20,943 bases of DNA from Dunaliella salina (taxonomy: Eukaryota > Chlorophyta > Chlorophyceae > Chlamydomonadales > Dunaliellaceae). Within the stretch, counting starts at the first letter, position 1. The number at the start of each line of letters is the position of its first letter. Below are positions 1 through 9,240 of the stretch, piece after piece. Location: NCBI GenBank assembly GCA_002284615.2, contig MU069739.1, positions 295,898-316,840 of the forward strand. Direction: 5' to 3'. The notes beneath the pieces were generated by a model. It searched no databases, was not told the DNA's origin, and saw only the letters and a program-made list of their open reading frames with translations. A program made the position numbers and the translations under genes.

Positions 1-48
<48 letters not shown>
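1..48. repeat. (TG)n microsatellite at window edge
   Basis: The window opens with about 21 uninterrupted TG dinucleotides, then one TA interruption. The tract probably continues beyond the window. The Cys-Val open frame through it is an artefact of the repeat. Confidence 0.97.
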
Positions 49-49
<1 letters not shown>

Positions 50-195
50 TGCAAATCTGCATGACTGTGTCATCTCTAACTTCAGTGCCTGACAGTCCTT
101 TTATCAATTCCATGCATGAAGGCATGCTCGCAGAAGTGATGACAGGGCCTGGAAGTTTTGAGTCTTCTTGTGCCTCTTTAACTCTGAATGTAATG

Positions 196-260
196 ATTGC
201 TAAATGGTGTGCATTGTGCCTATTTCCTGAATATACTGGTTGCTAAATGGTGTGCATTTC
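196..260 (+). repeat. 43-bp direct duplication
   Basis: The 20-nt word TTGCTAAATGGTGTGCATTT/G occurs near 197 and again near 240, a 43-bp offset. It lies directly upstream of the 98-bp array and shows local duplication starting before the array proper. Confidence 0.7.
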
Positions 261-265
261 TACAG

Positions 266-687
266 CATGGAGCCATACATCCCCAGCGCACCTGAAGTTT
301 GGACGCCCTCTAGTGCTCGATGTCTGACTGTGATGTTTGCTTGATGATACGCGTTTCTGCAGGCATGGAGCCATGCACCCCCAGCACATCTGAACTTTGA
401 ACGTCCTCTAGTGCTTGATGTCTGACTGTGATGTTTGCTTGATGATGCGCGTTTCTGTTGGCATGGAGCCATGCACCCCCAGCACATCTGAACTTTGAAC
501 GTCCTCTAGTGCTTGATGTCTGACTGTGATGTTTGCTTGATGATACGCGTTTCTGCAGGCATGGAGCCATGCACCCCCAGCACGTCTGAACTTTGAACAT
601 CCTCTAGTGCTTGATGTCCGACTGTGATGTTTGCTTGGTGATGCGCGCTTCTGCAGGCATGGAGCCATGCAACCTCAGCACATCTGC
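266..687 (+). repeat. 98-bp tandem array, four full units plus a partial fifth
   Basis: The word CATGGAGCCAT recurs at 266, 364, 462, 560 and 658, exactly 98 bp apart. Most units carry the palindrome GCATGG-AG-CCATGC. Each unit ends in a splice-acceptor-like TTTCTGCAG or similar, immediately before that palindrome. Because 98 is not a multiple of three, the overlapping minus-strand frames here are not a repeat protein. The fifth unit diverges after about 30 bp into a unique, coding-looking exon. Confidence 0.95.
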
Positions 688-757
688 CCCTTCCACCTCC
701 ATGTTCCTGAAGCCTTGCATGCGATATAGCACCGAGGAGTTGTGCGCAGCGCTGCGG
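657..757 (+). CDS. Candidate exon with eIF4E-binding-like RYSTEEL motif
   Basis: This candidate exon follows the acceptor CTTCTGCAG and ends before the donor GTGGGT at 758. It enters with two bases of a codon and ends in phase 0. It encodes about 33 residues, ending MFLKPCMRYSTEELCAALR. The segment Y-S-T-E-E-L-C resembles the Y-x4-L-phi motif by which 4E-T, GIGYF and similar proteins bind the cap-binding factor eIF4E, but Cys replaces the usual large hydrophobic residue. The ATG at 702 could be a start. Exon length is modest and the motif is short, so the functional reading is tentative. The glutamine-rich exons downstream could belong to the same gene, as such translation regulators are often low-complexity. 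Confidence 0.4.
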
Positions 758-1274
758 GTGGGTGTTTCCCCAGGGTGTAGGGAAGGAAAACACATGTAGA
801 CGAGGACTGCCATGCAGTCTACACGTTTTAGCACAAGCTTCCTGGAATTTGTTTGCCAAAATTCATGCAGTGGACATGCAACACAGGAGCAGCATGCAGT
901 TGCGGTTGCCAGGTGTTCTATGCGCAGAAAGCGCATCTGGCCAATTCCTGGCCAAACCTCAACCCGTCCTCCAGCTCCTCATGCAACATGCTCACGATGC
1001 ACGAAATGAGCACTTGAGGAGGTATGAACATGTAGAACACCTATTGTGAGCATGTAGGCCAGGCCCTGCTTGTGCCCGCACTGGCAGTGCTGAACTGCGC
1101 AAGGATCCTTGATGTTTGAAGGGAATGGTGTGCGTGTGGCTTGCCCCTCACAATGTTGTTTGGGTGTGCTTCCTGACCTGTGCATCCGCTGCCGACCATG
1201 ACTTTGACGATGTTTTTTTCATGGTTTTCTGAAGCACACTCGATGCCGACCCTGCGCTTGTTTGCTCTGCACAG
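758..1274 (+). other. Probable intronic sequence, no gene recognised
   Basis: This stretch lies between the donor-like GTGGGT at 758 and the acceptor-like TTTGCTCTGCACAG ending at 1274. Short open frames occur on both strands but none shows a recognisable domain. A small exon may be hidden here. Confidence 0.4.
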
Positions 1275-1495
1275 AGCACAAGCTTGGCCCACCCAAGTGG
1301 GCAGCCAGGCCCTCCAGCGGAAGCGCAAACAGCTGCAAGCGGCAGCAACAGCAGCAGCAGTGGCTTCTCGGCCACGGCCAGTGGTTCCGCAACCACATGC
1401 AGAAGTAGCAGCAGTCAGTGCAGTGGCGAGGGGGGCAGCAACAGTGGGCTGTGGGTAGCCCAAGCACGCCCCTTTGGCACAGCCTCTCAAGTCCT

Positions 1496-1526
<31 letters not shown>

Positions 1527-1740
1527 CAGGAGTCATCAAGCAATGGTGCAGAGGCAGAGCCGATTAGAAGCACAGCTGCGCCATCATCAGGATCGTTGTC
1601 ACCTGCAGCAGCAGCAGCAGCAGCAGCCGCATTCGCAAATTTGCTGCAGCCCTCCGCACGCCAAAGCCAACAACACCCCTGGGGCACGAGCTTGGCTCTT
1701 GGAGCGCATCCCAGCACAGCCTTGCAATCTGCTCCAATAA
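1275..1740 (+). CDS. Candidate exon of a Ser/Gln/Ala-rich protein (polyQ and polyA)
   Basis: The exon would begin after the pyrimidine-rich acceptor ending CACAG at 1274 and end before GTGGGT at 1741, in phase 1. The frame begins Ser-Thr-Ser-Leu with no ATG, as expected for an internal exon. It encodes about 155 residues: a Ser/Gly/Thr-rich part, about 12 Gln from a CAG tract (1495-1530), a short acidic stretch, about 9 Ala from a second CAG tract (1605-1626) read in another register, then FANLLQPSARQSQQHPWG. The frame stays open beyond 1740 to 2027 but becomes Cys-rich and less protein-like. No catalytic domain is visible; this looks like a disordered region of a regulatory protein. Confidence 0.6.
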
Positions 1741-2360
1741 GTGGGTGCCAAGGTGCCTTCCTTTCCTTGATCGATGTGCGGAGAGTTTTTCCTCTGTCTG
1801 TGTTTTGTCCAGGGTTGCAGTGCTGTTGTTGCTGCTGCTCTTGTTGTTGTATGCTGATATTAACCGCCGAGGCTGGAGCAATCCCAGTACACCTTGCATG
1901 CTTTTATGCTTGTCCTAATGCATTGCGGTGCAGCCATGCACACTCAATGGCTGTTGCAATCCCTGCACACTCTGCATATCTTTGCTTTCTCTGGTTCGTC
2001 GTGATGAAGCTATGCACACCCTGCTGACACATTGTCGTATATGCCATGCAGTCAATACATAACAGGCAGCTGCTTACGCATTGATTGGTCTGGCTGATCA
2101 GCCCTCCTGAAACCTATGAGCCTCTGTTGCAAGGATTTGCCAAGATGCAACTTATCTTTTGAAACTCACAGGATCACGCCAGTGGGGAAAGTCCTGGTAT
2201 ATATTTTTTGTTAAGTATGAAGGTGATGCTGGTATGGTAACTGATACCATGCCGTCAGTAAATTAATGGCAGATGCCTGCAAAATGGCTAGTCAGGCTGA
2301 CCAGCCTCACCCAAACTATTGAGTCTCTGTCGCAACAATGAGACAGAGTGCGAGGGGTTG
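1741..2360 (+). other. Probable intron, no gene recognised
   Basis: It follows the candidate donor GTGGGT and contains a CTG/TTG-rich run (1819-1850) and short partial repeats (for example GCTGATCAGCC-like words near 2095 and 2295). I see no domain or RNA gene. Confidence 0.4.
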
Positions 2361-2690
2361 TTGAGAACAAGCAGAATCACGAACAGCACATCATCTTGTA
2401 AGCAACCACCTGCGCGCATCTTTTTTCCATGCCAGCATGTTCACCTTGTTGTTTTCCGTACCAGCATGTCCACCTTGTTGAGAACAAGCGGAATCACAAA
2501 CAGTACATCATCGCCTTGTAAGCAACCACCTGCACGCATCTTTCTTCCATACCAGCATGTCCTCCTTGTTGTTTTCCATACCAGCATGTCCACCTTGTTG
2601 AGAACAAGCGGAATCACAAACAGCACATCATCGCCTTGTAAGCAACCACCTGCACGCATCTTTTTCCCATACCAGCATGTCCAAATCAGG
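2361..2690 (+). repeat. 117/120-bp tandem array, about 2.8 units
   Basis: The word TTGAGAACAAGC starts units at 2361, 2478 and 2598 (periods 117 and 120). Each unit holds GTAAGCAACCACCTGC and ends in a pyrimidine-rich run with CCATRCCAGCATGT, which resembles a 3' splice site. Both periods are multiples of three, so a 273-codon open frame (2319-3140) runs through it. The divisible period explains that frame better than selection for a protein. Confidence 0.93.
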
Positions 2691-2745
2691 GGCGCAAAAA
2701 GGAACCCCTTCCAGTTTGCTCTCCCCGCAGGAATGCTTGACAGAG
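2676..2745 (+). CDS. Weak candidate exon after the 117/120-bp array
   Basis: After CATACCAG the sequence reads from an ATG as MSKSGAQKGTPSSLLSPQEC, then Leu-Thr-Glu up to a possible donor GTACAA at 2746. The Ser/Gln-rich composition resembles the neighbouring exons and contrasts with the array. The phase cannot be matched to flanking exons with certainty, and the frame runs on to a stop near 2819 if no splice occurs. Confidence 0.25.
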
Positions 2746-2939
2746 GTACAAAATCATGTGGCATGCTTCCAAGGAACAAAACGTGCTCTGCACTACAAAC
2801 ACTCGGGACACATTTTATGACAGGTGATGCACAACAGCTTAGAAACTCAAGAGCTTCACTTTTAAAAGCTCATGTATTGAGCAGGTATTCAGGCTTCAGG
2901 CCTTTCTCCTTATTTTCCTCAACACATAACAGCTTTATC

Positions 2940-3430
2940 TGCTTTTTGAAAAGGATCCGTGCACTTTGCACATTCCTCACAGACTTCCTGGCTACGCCAC
3001 ACATCAGGGCAATGATGAGCAAGGTGGCCAGCTTTGCAGCAGCATCAGGCGGCAGGGGCAGCACCTGCTTCGTAAAACGTTTTGTGCGCCTTGCACATTC
3101 CTTGCAGGCTCCCTGGCTACACCACACACTAGGGCTATGATGCCTAAGTTGGCCAATTTTGCAGTATCAGGGGCAGTACTGGCTTTTAAAAAAAACTCCA
3201 TGAGTCCTGCAACATATTCCTTGCAGGCTCCCTGGCTACACCACAGACCAGGGCAATTGTGCGCAAGGTGGCCGCGTTGCAGCTTCACCAAGCGGCAGGG
3301 GGAGCACCCGCTCTTTAAAAACGATGTATGCGCCCTGTACATTCCTCGCAGGCTCCCTGGCTACTCCACAGACCAGGGCAATGGTGCGCAAAGTGGCCAG
3401 CTTTGCAGCATCATCAGGCGGCAGGGGCAG
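2940..3430 (+). repeat. About 125-bp tandem array, four units carrying repeated acceptors
   Basis: CTGGCTAC recurs at 2988, 3113, 3232 and 3357 (periods 125, 119, 125). Each unit has a CATTCCT(T/C)(G/A)CAG-like acceptor, then (G/A)CT(C/T)CCTGGCTAC, then a GGCAGGGGCAGCACC-type segment. The last unit is continuous with the candidate exon 3352-3507; the earlier units carry degenerate copies of the same exon start. Confidence 0.93.
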
Positions 3431-3507
3431 CACCCTGCCACGAGTGAGCGAGGAGCTGCCACCACCACCCCCGTGCAGCACCAGCAGGAGCAGTAGTGCT
3501 GGGGCAG
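3352..3507 (+). CDS. Candidate 156-nt exon, Ser/Pro-rich
   Basis: It is bounded by the acceptor ATTCCTCGCAG (ending 3351) and the strong donor GCAG|GTGAGG at 3508. Both flanking introns would be phase 1, and 156 nt is a whole number of codons, so the exon could be skipped or duplicated without a frameshift. The 52 residues include RKVASFAASSGGRGSTLPRV, a Glu-Glu-Leu then Pro5 run, and a Ser-rich end. No known domain is visible. It is the last and most intact member of the 125-bp array. Confidence 0.45.
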
Positions 3508-4078
3508 GTGAGGTTGCAGACAGATCTGATGTGCATCCAAAACGATGGTGACAAAAACATGATTCATCCCAGGAGGGTGGAAAAAAAAGTAATGACGTCA
3601 TGACTTCTTCGAGGGTGGGACCCCTGACCCACCCACCACCCCTCAAACCTTCCTTCCTGTGCCCCAATCCAAACAACAAGGGTACCAATTTTTGCCTGTT
3701 TCGATTCTGCATCCTTGTGCGCATTCACGGCACTTAAAAAGTGTTTTGCAGCAGATTTATCAGGCAAAAGCTGAGCAGTGGACGCCCATGCATTCCTGTC
3801 CTTCAAGATACCCACAACTGGCTTGCAAGTCCACAAACAACCCTCTTGACTGCACCATGCGATAAAGCATCCTACCTTGTCACTATCCTGCAAGTTTGCA
3901 TTTGCTTGCCACATTTTTGCCTCTGCACCCCTTGGGACCTACAACCATGCACATACAGCACTAACTTGATGATGATTCATGCACAGAGACCCACACTTTT
4001 ACATGATTTGCTTGACCAAGGTGCCAATCAACAGTCTTGAGCCAAGGAAGCCGATCAGGGGGGTGTCACTGGGCCTGT
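3508..4078 (+). other. Probable intron; contains a TGACGTCA palindrome
   Basis: No gene is recognised. A perfect CRE/bZIP-type palindrome TGACGTCA lies at 3593-3600, within the 10-bp palindrome ATGACGTCAT. Inside a probable intron this may be chance. Confidence 0.35.
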
Positions 4079-4412
4079 TTGGGGGGCTGAGCATTCCATA
4101 ACTTCTGTTATTTGGGGGCTGAGCATTCCATAACTTCTGTTATTTGGGGGCTCAGCGTTCCACAGCTTAACTTCTATTACTTGGGGGCTCAGTGTTCCAT
4201 AACTTCTGTAATTTGGGGGCTCAGCGTTCCATTACTTAACTTCTGTTGTTTGGGGGCTCAGCGTTCCACAGCTTAATTTCTGTTATTTGGGGGCTGAGCG
4301 TTCCATAACTTCTGTTATTTGGGGGCTCAGCGTCCCATAACTTCTGTTCTTTGGGGGCTCAGCGTTCCATAACTTCTGTTATTCGGGGGCTCAGCGTCCC
4401 ATAACTTTTCTG
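4079..4412 (+). repeat. 32/37-bp minisatellite, ten units
   Basis: GGGGGCT blocks begin at about 4082, 4114, 4146, 4183, 4215, 4252, 4289, 4321, 4353 and 4385. Spacing alternates between 32 and 37 bp; the longer units have a 5-nt insertion (CAGCTTAACTTC versus ATAACTTC). The unit core is GGGGGCTCAGCGTTCCATAA, followed by CTTCTGTTATTT. Confidence 0.95.
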
Positions 4413-5280
4413 AGTCCTTCTGACCAAACCATTCCCCAAACTTTTGGCAGAGGCATATTCTATGTTTTAAAGGGCACAACTCTGCCCCACAAAGTTGTGC
4501 AAAAATTGGCTTTGTGTGTGACGAGGGTGCTCCAAAAGGGGAAAAAGGGGCATGGTGGTGAAAAATGGGGTTTTTCCACCCTACCCCATTTTGTAAAATT
4601 CACGAGTGTGTGTAGCAGTTATGTTGCACACACCGTTGCAAAAGAAATGGGTTCAATTGGTGGTCTGGCTGGGTCAGTGTGGGCGATGAGGTGTAGGAGG
4701 GGAGGCAGACTACCGGGGAGGCTGACTACCCCTGTTTTCACTCAGGGAGCACTTCCCGTGAGCTTTTTTCACCATTTTTTTTATTATAACAACTTTTTAA
4801 TCACAGCTAGGCCTCCTGTGATATGTGGGGTCAACACTCCTAGGTTTTTTCCAGATCTCCTGCCAAACATTGGTCTGGCAAAGACCACTGTAACAATTAA
4901 TTAAACACAAACTATAAGATAGTAGGATTCAGCTAGGATATGAATCCGGTGATATGCTTTTTGAATTGTATTTTGATCTATAAGGTGGTCGAATTCGAGG
5001 CCACAGGTCCACACATCTGTGACACCCCTATGGAATCCGATGATGCACTTGAAAATTTGTGGAAGTGGCTCAAACAAATGGGGGATCCCAAAAAGTAGGA
5101 ACCCCCCTAAACCACCCACCACCTTCTCCATTTGGACCCATATATGTACCAATTGATAGATCCCAAAGTGAGATTTTCGAATGTATAGTCTTAAAGGAGA
5201 TTTGAGGGCATGGTTTGTCACAAACGATGATGCCCTCGCAACAGGCTTCTGGCCTCCGTCTGCCTTCCTGCATCCCCCTT
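4413..5280 (+). other. Probable intron with a 10-bp hairpin
   Basis: No gene is supported; the 135-codon frame at 4497-4904 has no recognisable domain. A perfect inverted repeat, AAAATGGGGT (4562-4571) and ACCCCATTTT (4583-4592) with an 11-nt loop, is the clearest structure. Confidence 0.4.
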
Positions 5281-6145
<865 letters not shown>

Positions 6146-6170
6146 ACTCAGCAAGAATGTACTTTTGTAA

Positions 6171-7241
6171 AGGCAAGCAGGCAGCCCATTTTTTGTGTGT
6201 GCTTGATTTGCCGGGCACGTGGCAGGGGCCTTCCAATCCATCGATTGTACACATGTATCTATATTGTGGATGAGCACAGCTCACGAAGATAGCAAACATG
6301 GAAGAGACCTGCAGTTTCTGACGCGGTTTTCCTTTGCACAATTGCACCAATGCTTCAAGCCTGGCATCCTTTTTAGCAAGCGTTGTTGTTAGTTACACTT
6401 GTTTCCAACCTCTCACTAGTAGAAAATGTTTGGCTGCATAAGAAGGCCTGCAGAGGAGCAGTACCCATGTGAGGGACTTGTGAATGAGAGAGCCTACACA
6501 TATGGCGGAGATGGAAATCTTGATTTTGGACCTTGACCTCAGACCTTGATAGGGCCGAAGTCCTATCGACCGATCAGTAGGGGCTTGTCTGCTGGCTTGC
6601 CTGGAGGCTGGCTTACCTGGAGGTATGTTATTTTTGTAGCTCATCAAAACAAAATAGGTAGAGTAGTGGAGGGCAAGGGTCTCCTGGGCAGGCATCACAG
6701 CTTTTTGGGGCACACTTGCAAGCCTTGCACTCCTGGGCACACACCACAGCACTTGAACACAATTTTGCAGGCGTTGAGAATGCAGATGCACGCACACCAG
6801 TGTTTGACAAGGTCGGCTCGCAATTGAAGGATGCCACTTGTAACTGGATGTTTCTTGGGCCTAGAGCTGAGCTATAGGAGGCAGGTGGGGCCAAGCAGCC
6901 ATGCTCGGCTAGCATGTGTAAAGATTTTGACGTGGTTTCATTTGCTGGAAAACAAGGTTTTTAGCTACCTGCTGGCTGGTATGTAAGCACTGTGCAGGAG
7001 ATATCCAGGCCAAGCAGCCATGCTAGGCAACCACAAATGCATTGCCTTGTGCATGACAAGGAAGCCTACACAAGATGACCGCAAATATTTACCTGTTAGA
7101 AACTGATCTTTCCACTGCAAACTGATACACTGATACCCCTTTTTGACCTTTTACAGCGAAGACGCCATCCTATGTGAATATTTCATTTCTTGGTACTTTT
7201 TTTTTGCTGGTGTTTTTGTGGGGCCATCTATTTCTGTGCAG
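6171..7241. other. Intergenic or intronic stretch, nothing recognised
   Basis: Several 60-130 codon frames occur on both strands without domains. Short repeated phrases such as AAGCAGCCATGCT(C/A)GGC near 6893 and 7012 suggest decayed repeats. Confidence 0.35.
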
Positions 7242-7369
7242 TACAACAAGCACAGTTCGGAAATCATTTTTGAAAACACTTCACCTGTTCATGCAGCAAC
7301 CTGGAACCATCAACAAAAGTTTCTAGTTGTTGCCTGTTCAGGCGATATTTTGAGGGAAGGAGAGGATGG
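7242..7369 (+). CDS. Candidate exon encoding a WD40-like blade
   Basis: It lies between the acceptor TATTTCTGTGCAG (ending 7241) and the donor GTAAGG (7370), entering in phase 0 and leaving in phase 2. The 42 residues contain EIIFENTSPVHAATWNHQQK followed by FLVVACSGDIL. The pattern (a strand, then V-H-A-x-x-W-N, then a hydrophobic strand and a small-residue turn) is that of a WD40 or beta-propeller blade, as in intraflagellar-transport proteins such as IFT122. One blade cannot identify the gene, and I found no neighbouring blades in the window. It could also be a lone remnant. Confidence 0.4.
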
Positions 7370-7553
7370 GTAAGGTTGTACAGCTGTACCTGCCTACAAG
7401 GGCAGCTGAGCTGGAGGTAAAAAGTGCCTGTGATCAAAGCAAATCAAGCTTGGGTAAAAATGTCATCAGAAGAAAAGGAAAGGGGCCTTGTGCTGAGTTC
7501 TGAATAATACATTGCCACACACAGTAGTTATTCTAGTCAAAACGAAGTGACAA

Positions 7554-7666
7554 ATTCCATCGCTACATTCCTGGTGAGGCCTCTAGCTTTCCAGTTTGGG
7601 GTCCTTCCCTTAATGCACGTGGCCTCTGGCTTGTGTAGACTTCACTTTTTCTATTCCATCGCTACA
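7554..7666 (+). mobile_element. Copy G: 85-bp retroelement 3'-UTR insertion with 14-bp TSD
   Basis: The 14-mer ATTCCATCGCTACA occurs at 7554-7567 and 7653-7666. The 85 bp between them match the 3' UTR of copy B: CTGGTGAGGCCTCTA, CTTCCCTTAATGCACG, GGCTTG(T/C)GTAGACTT, then a pyrimidine tail CACTTTTTCT. No coding sequence is present. It is an extremely 5'-truncated target-primed insertion, or a tiny non-autonomous element consisting of little more than the 3' hairpin. Confidence 0.88.
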
Positions 7667-7769
7667 AACATGGCTTGTACAGGGCTTACAGGGTTTAGAT
7701 AAGAAAAGAAGAAAAGAAAAAACTATGTGCGCAGAGAAAAACTCCCTACATCAATTGGGGAAATGGAGA

Positions 7770-7796
7770 CACACTGGCTTGAAAGAGAGCCATGTG
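7770..7796 (-). other. 3'-UTR hairpin of copy A
   Basis: On the + strand CACA (7770-7773) pairs with TGTG (7793-7796), and GGCT (7776-7779) with AGCC (7788-7791), leaving a 2x1 internal loop. Copy C has the same architecture at 15253-15279. Confidence 0.6.
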
Positions 7797-8567
7797 CCCT
7801 TTCCACCACAAGGTATGAAAAAGAGAATGCTAATGTGGATCTGGAGGATTACTAGAAGCACCTGGCTCTATAATCTGACAATGGGGAGTATTCTTGTTTT
7901 CAATAGCGCGGCGTGTGGTGACTAGTTTGCAGGCATTTTGAACAGAATGGGCATGAAGTTGTTGAGCAAGCTTTGTGGCACGCTGGTGATCCAATCCTAG
8001 ATGTATGAGTTGCTTCAGGGTATGCTCAGTGTAAATAGTTCCACCTACACCCAGGAGAACAGGGTTAATTGTGATAGCTCTAGCGTTAATAAGTTTACAA
8101 AGTTTTGCATGCTGCTGCTTTGCCGCATCCAACTGATGCTCTGGCCTTGTGTCTTCACAGACCTTGATTTCTATTAGGTGCACATGGCGTTCATTTGCAC
8201 GAAGTTCATGGGGTTGCCTCATGCGACTAGCTCTGGTGGTCCTCCGCGAGGAGCTGCGCAAAGCGTGATGGGAATGGGTGGGAGAAACACTGCTAGAAGT
8301 ATATTTGGTACCAAAAGGGATGAACAAAACTTTTGTTGAACAGCATCTGGTCGACTGGAGTTGAGTCTTCTCCTCTCTGGAAGGTTACGAGGGAAGAAGT
8401 AAGCAGGTGAAGTTCTGTTTGAGGCATGTGCGGGAAGCTGGAGGTTGTGTTGAGCAAGCTTAAAATCGCTCCCTATGTCTGTGTATACTAGGCCTGCCCC
8501 AACAGGGCATTCGCTGAGGGCTTTTGTAATCATTCTGCCTGCAATGTTATGGCATTCAGTTTCATGT

Positions 8568-8780
8568 TGGAGATGAGAGGAAAAGGAAAAGGAAAAGGGA
8601 AAACTACGCGGGAGTTGCCCCCAAGCATCACTGAACGAACAAACGTGGCACCCAGAAAGGCCGGCCGTAAAGAACTCCCATAGAATCAAACCATGTAATG
8701 TAAACCCTAAACCCTAAACCCTAACCTCCGCGTACCTTTGGGGATGTGATTCATATGAACCACACCAGGTTCCTGGAGAT
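8568..8780 (-). mobile_element. Insertion H: 199-bp element with telomere repeats, 7-bp TSD
   Basis: Comparison with copy C shows extra sequence in copy A between two copies of TGGAGAT (8568-8574 and 8774-8780). On the minus strand the insert ends in CCGCGTAGTTTTCCC plus about three CTTTTC-type units, similar to the 3' end of copies A and C (ACGTAGTTTTTC plus TTTTC repeats). A weak GGGGG-CAA-CTCCC hairpin precedes this end, and three TTTAGGG repeats lie inside. It is probably a short retroposed element (SINE-like, or the 3' end of a third subfamily). The internal Pol III boxes of a tRNA-derived SINE are not convincingly present. Confidence 0.75.
8701..8725 (-). repeat. Interstitial telomeric repeat (TTTAGGG)3
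   Basis: Three AAACCCT units plus partials are present on the + strand. TTTAGGG is the Arabidopsis-type telomere repeat found in land plants and many algae. It lies inside insertion H and not at a chromosome end. Confidence 0.93.
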
Positions 8781-9240
8781 CATATCGCATAGGCAGCCTG
8801 AGATCATGTGTAGTGCGCTGTCCAAATGATGCCAGCCTGGGAGGAGGCAAGATGGACCAGTTGACCTTTTAAAACGTACTGCATGTTTTCGGTTGTAGAG
8901 GGTGCCTGTGCGGTACTGCAGGATGGTGCGCTTCATGGGCACAGGAATGTTGGGTTTCATCTGCTTGCGGTAATCAGTTTTGATAGTAAGAGTAGTAGCC
9001 TGTTTTGGCATTGGCATATCCAAGCTTGTCTTTAGTATGCATGTGGGATTTGAGGGCATCTTGAAGATTGGGAAAATAGGTGAGCTTGTGGGCGGGTGGT
9101 GGACCCGCAGATGTGCCTGCAGCATGCACTCTTTCTTCCTTGGCTAACCAGAAAATATTCGTAAATGAATTTCCACCAGGACCTGCACCAGGAATCTCGG
9201 TGCCTGCCACGCAGTTCTTTGCTTGCTTTGCCTGATGTTT

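Larger units (their letters stand above)
7830..9236 (-). pseudogene. Copy A coding remnant: zinc knuckle plus PD-(D/E)XK nuclease
   Basis: Read on the minus strand it gives a segment after RNase H (FPNLQDALKSHMHTKDKLGY), a damaged zinc knuckle, S-R-P-D-A (codons 8345-8353), then HVHLIEIKVCEDTRP with E-I-K at 8163-8171, the conserved PVLLGVGGTIYTEHTLKQL segment and the C terminus SNPPDPH at the 7830 stop. RPD...E-x-K is the signature of restriction-like endonucleases that nick target DNA in RLE-type LINEs. At least two frameshifts and insertion H make it non-functional. The final 165 codons are uninterrupted. Confidence 0.8.
7697..9240 (-). mobile_element. Copy A: 5'-truncated RNase H/PD-(D/E)XK retroelement (subfamily I)
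   Basis: Its 3' tail is the A/G-rich run at about 7700-7722 (pyrimidine-rich on the sense strand). A 3' UTR of about 105 bp matches copy C, followed upstream by the nuclease and zinc-knuckle coding sequence. Homology to copy C stops near 9240, inside the end of the RNase H region, so the copy is 5'-truncated or broken there. It is split by the 206-bp insertion H. I found no convincing TSD for A itself. Confidence 0.8.

Noticed and set aside
266..687. Possible CRISPR-like repeat array
   Set aside because: The whole 98-bp unit is repeated with no unique spacers, and the sequence is eukaryotic in character.
260..936. Five overlapping minus-strand open frames with similar peptides
   Set aside because: They are the same 98-bp unit read in shifting registers; 98 is not divisible by three.
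2319..3140. A 273-codon open frame with 39-40 residue repeats that could be a repeat protein
   Set aside because: The frame is open because the array periods (117 and 120) are multiples of three. It continues into the 125-bp array in arbitrary register and has no consistent protein character.
3593..3600. TGACGTCA as a promoter CRE site
   Set aside because: It lies in a probable intron with no TATA box or gene start nearby; an 8-bp palindrome may occur by chance.
3600..5130. Similarity of the CCACCCACCACC segments near 3630 and 5110 as a dispersed element pair
   Set aside because: The match is confined to a short C/A-rich run with no shared ends.
8701..8725. A true chromosome end or telomere fusion
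   Set aside because: Only three units, flanked by non-telomeric sequence inside a TSD-bounded insert, with retroelement sequence continuing on both sides.
8574..8780. Insertion H as a classical tRNA-derived SINE
   Set aside because: GGTTC-containing words exist, but no A box/B box pair with proper spacing could be found. The LINE-like tail is the only solid evidence.
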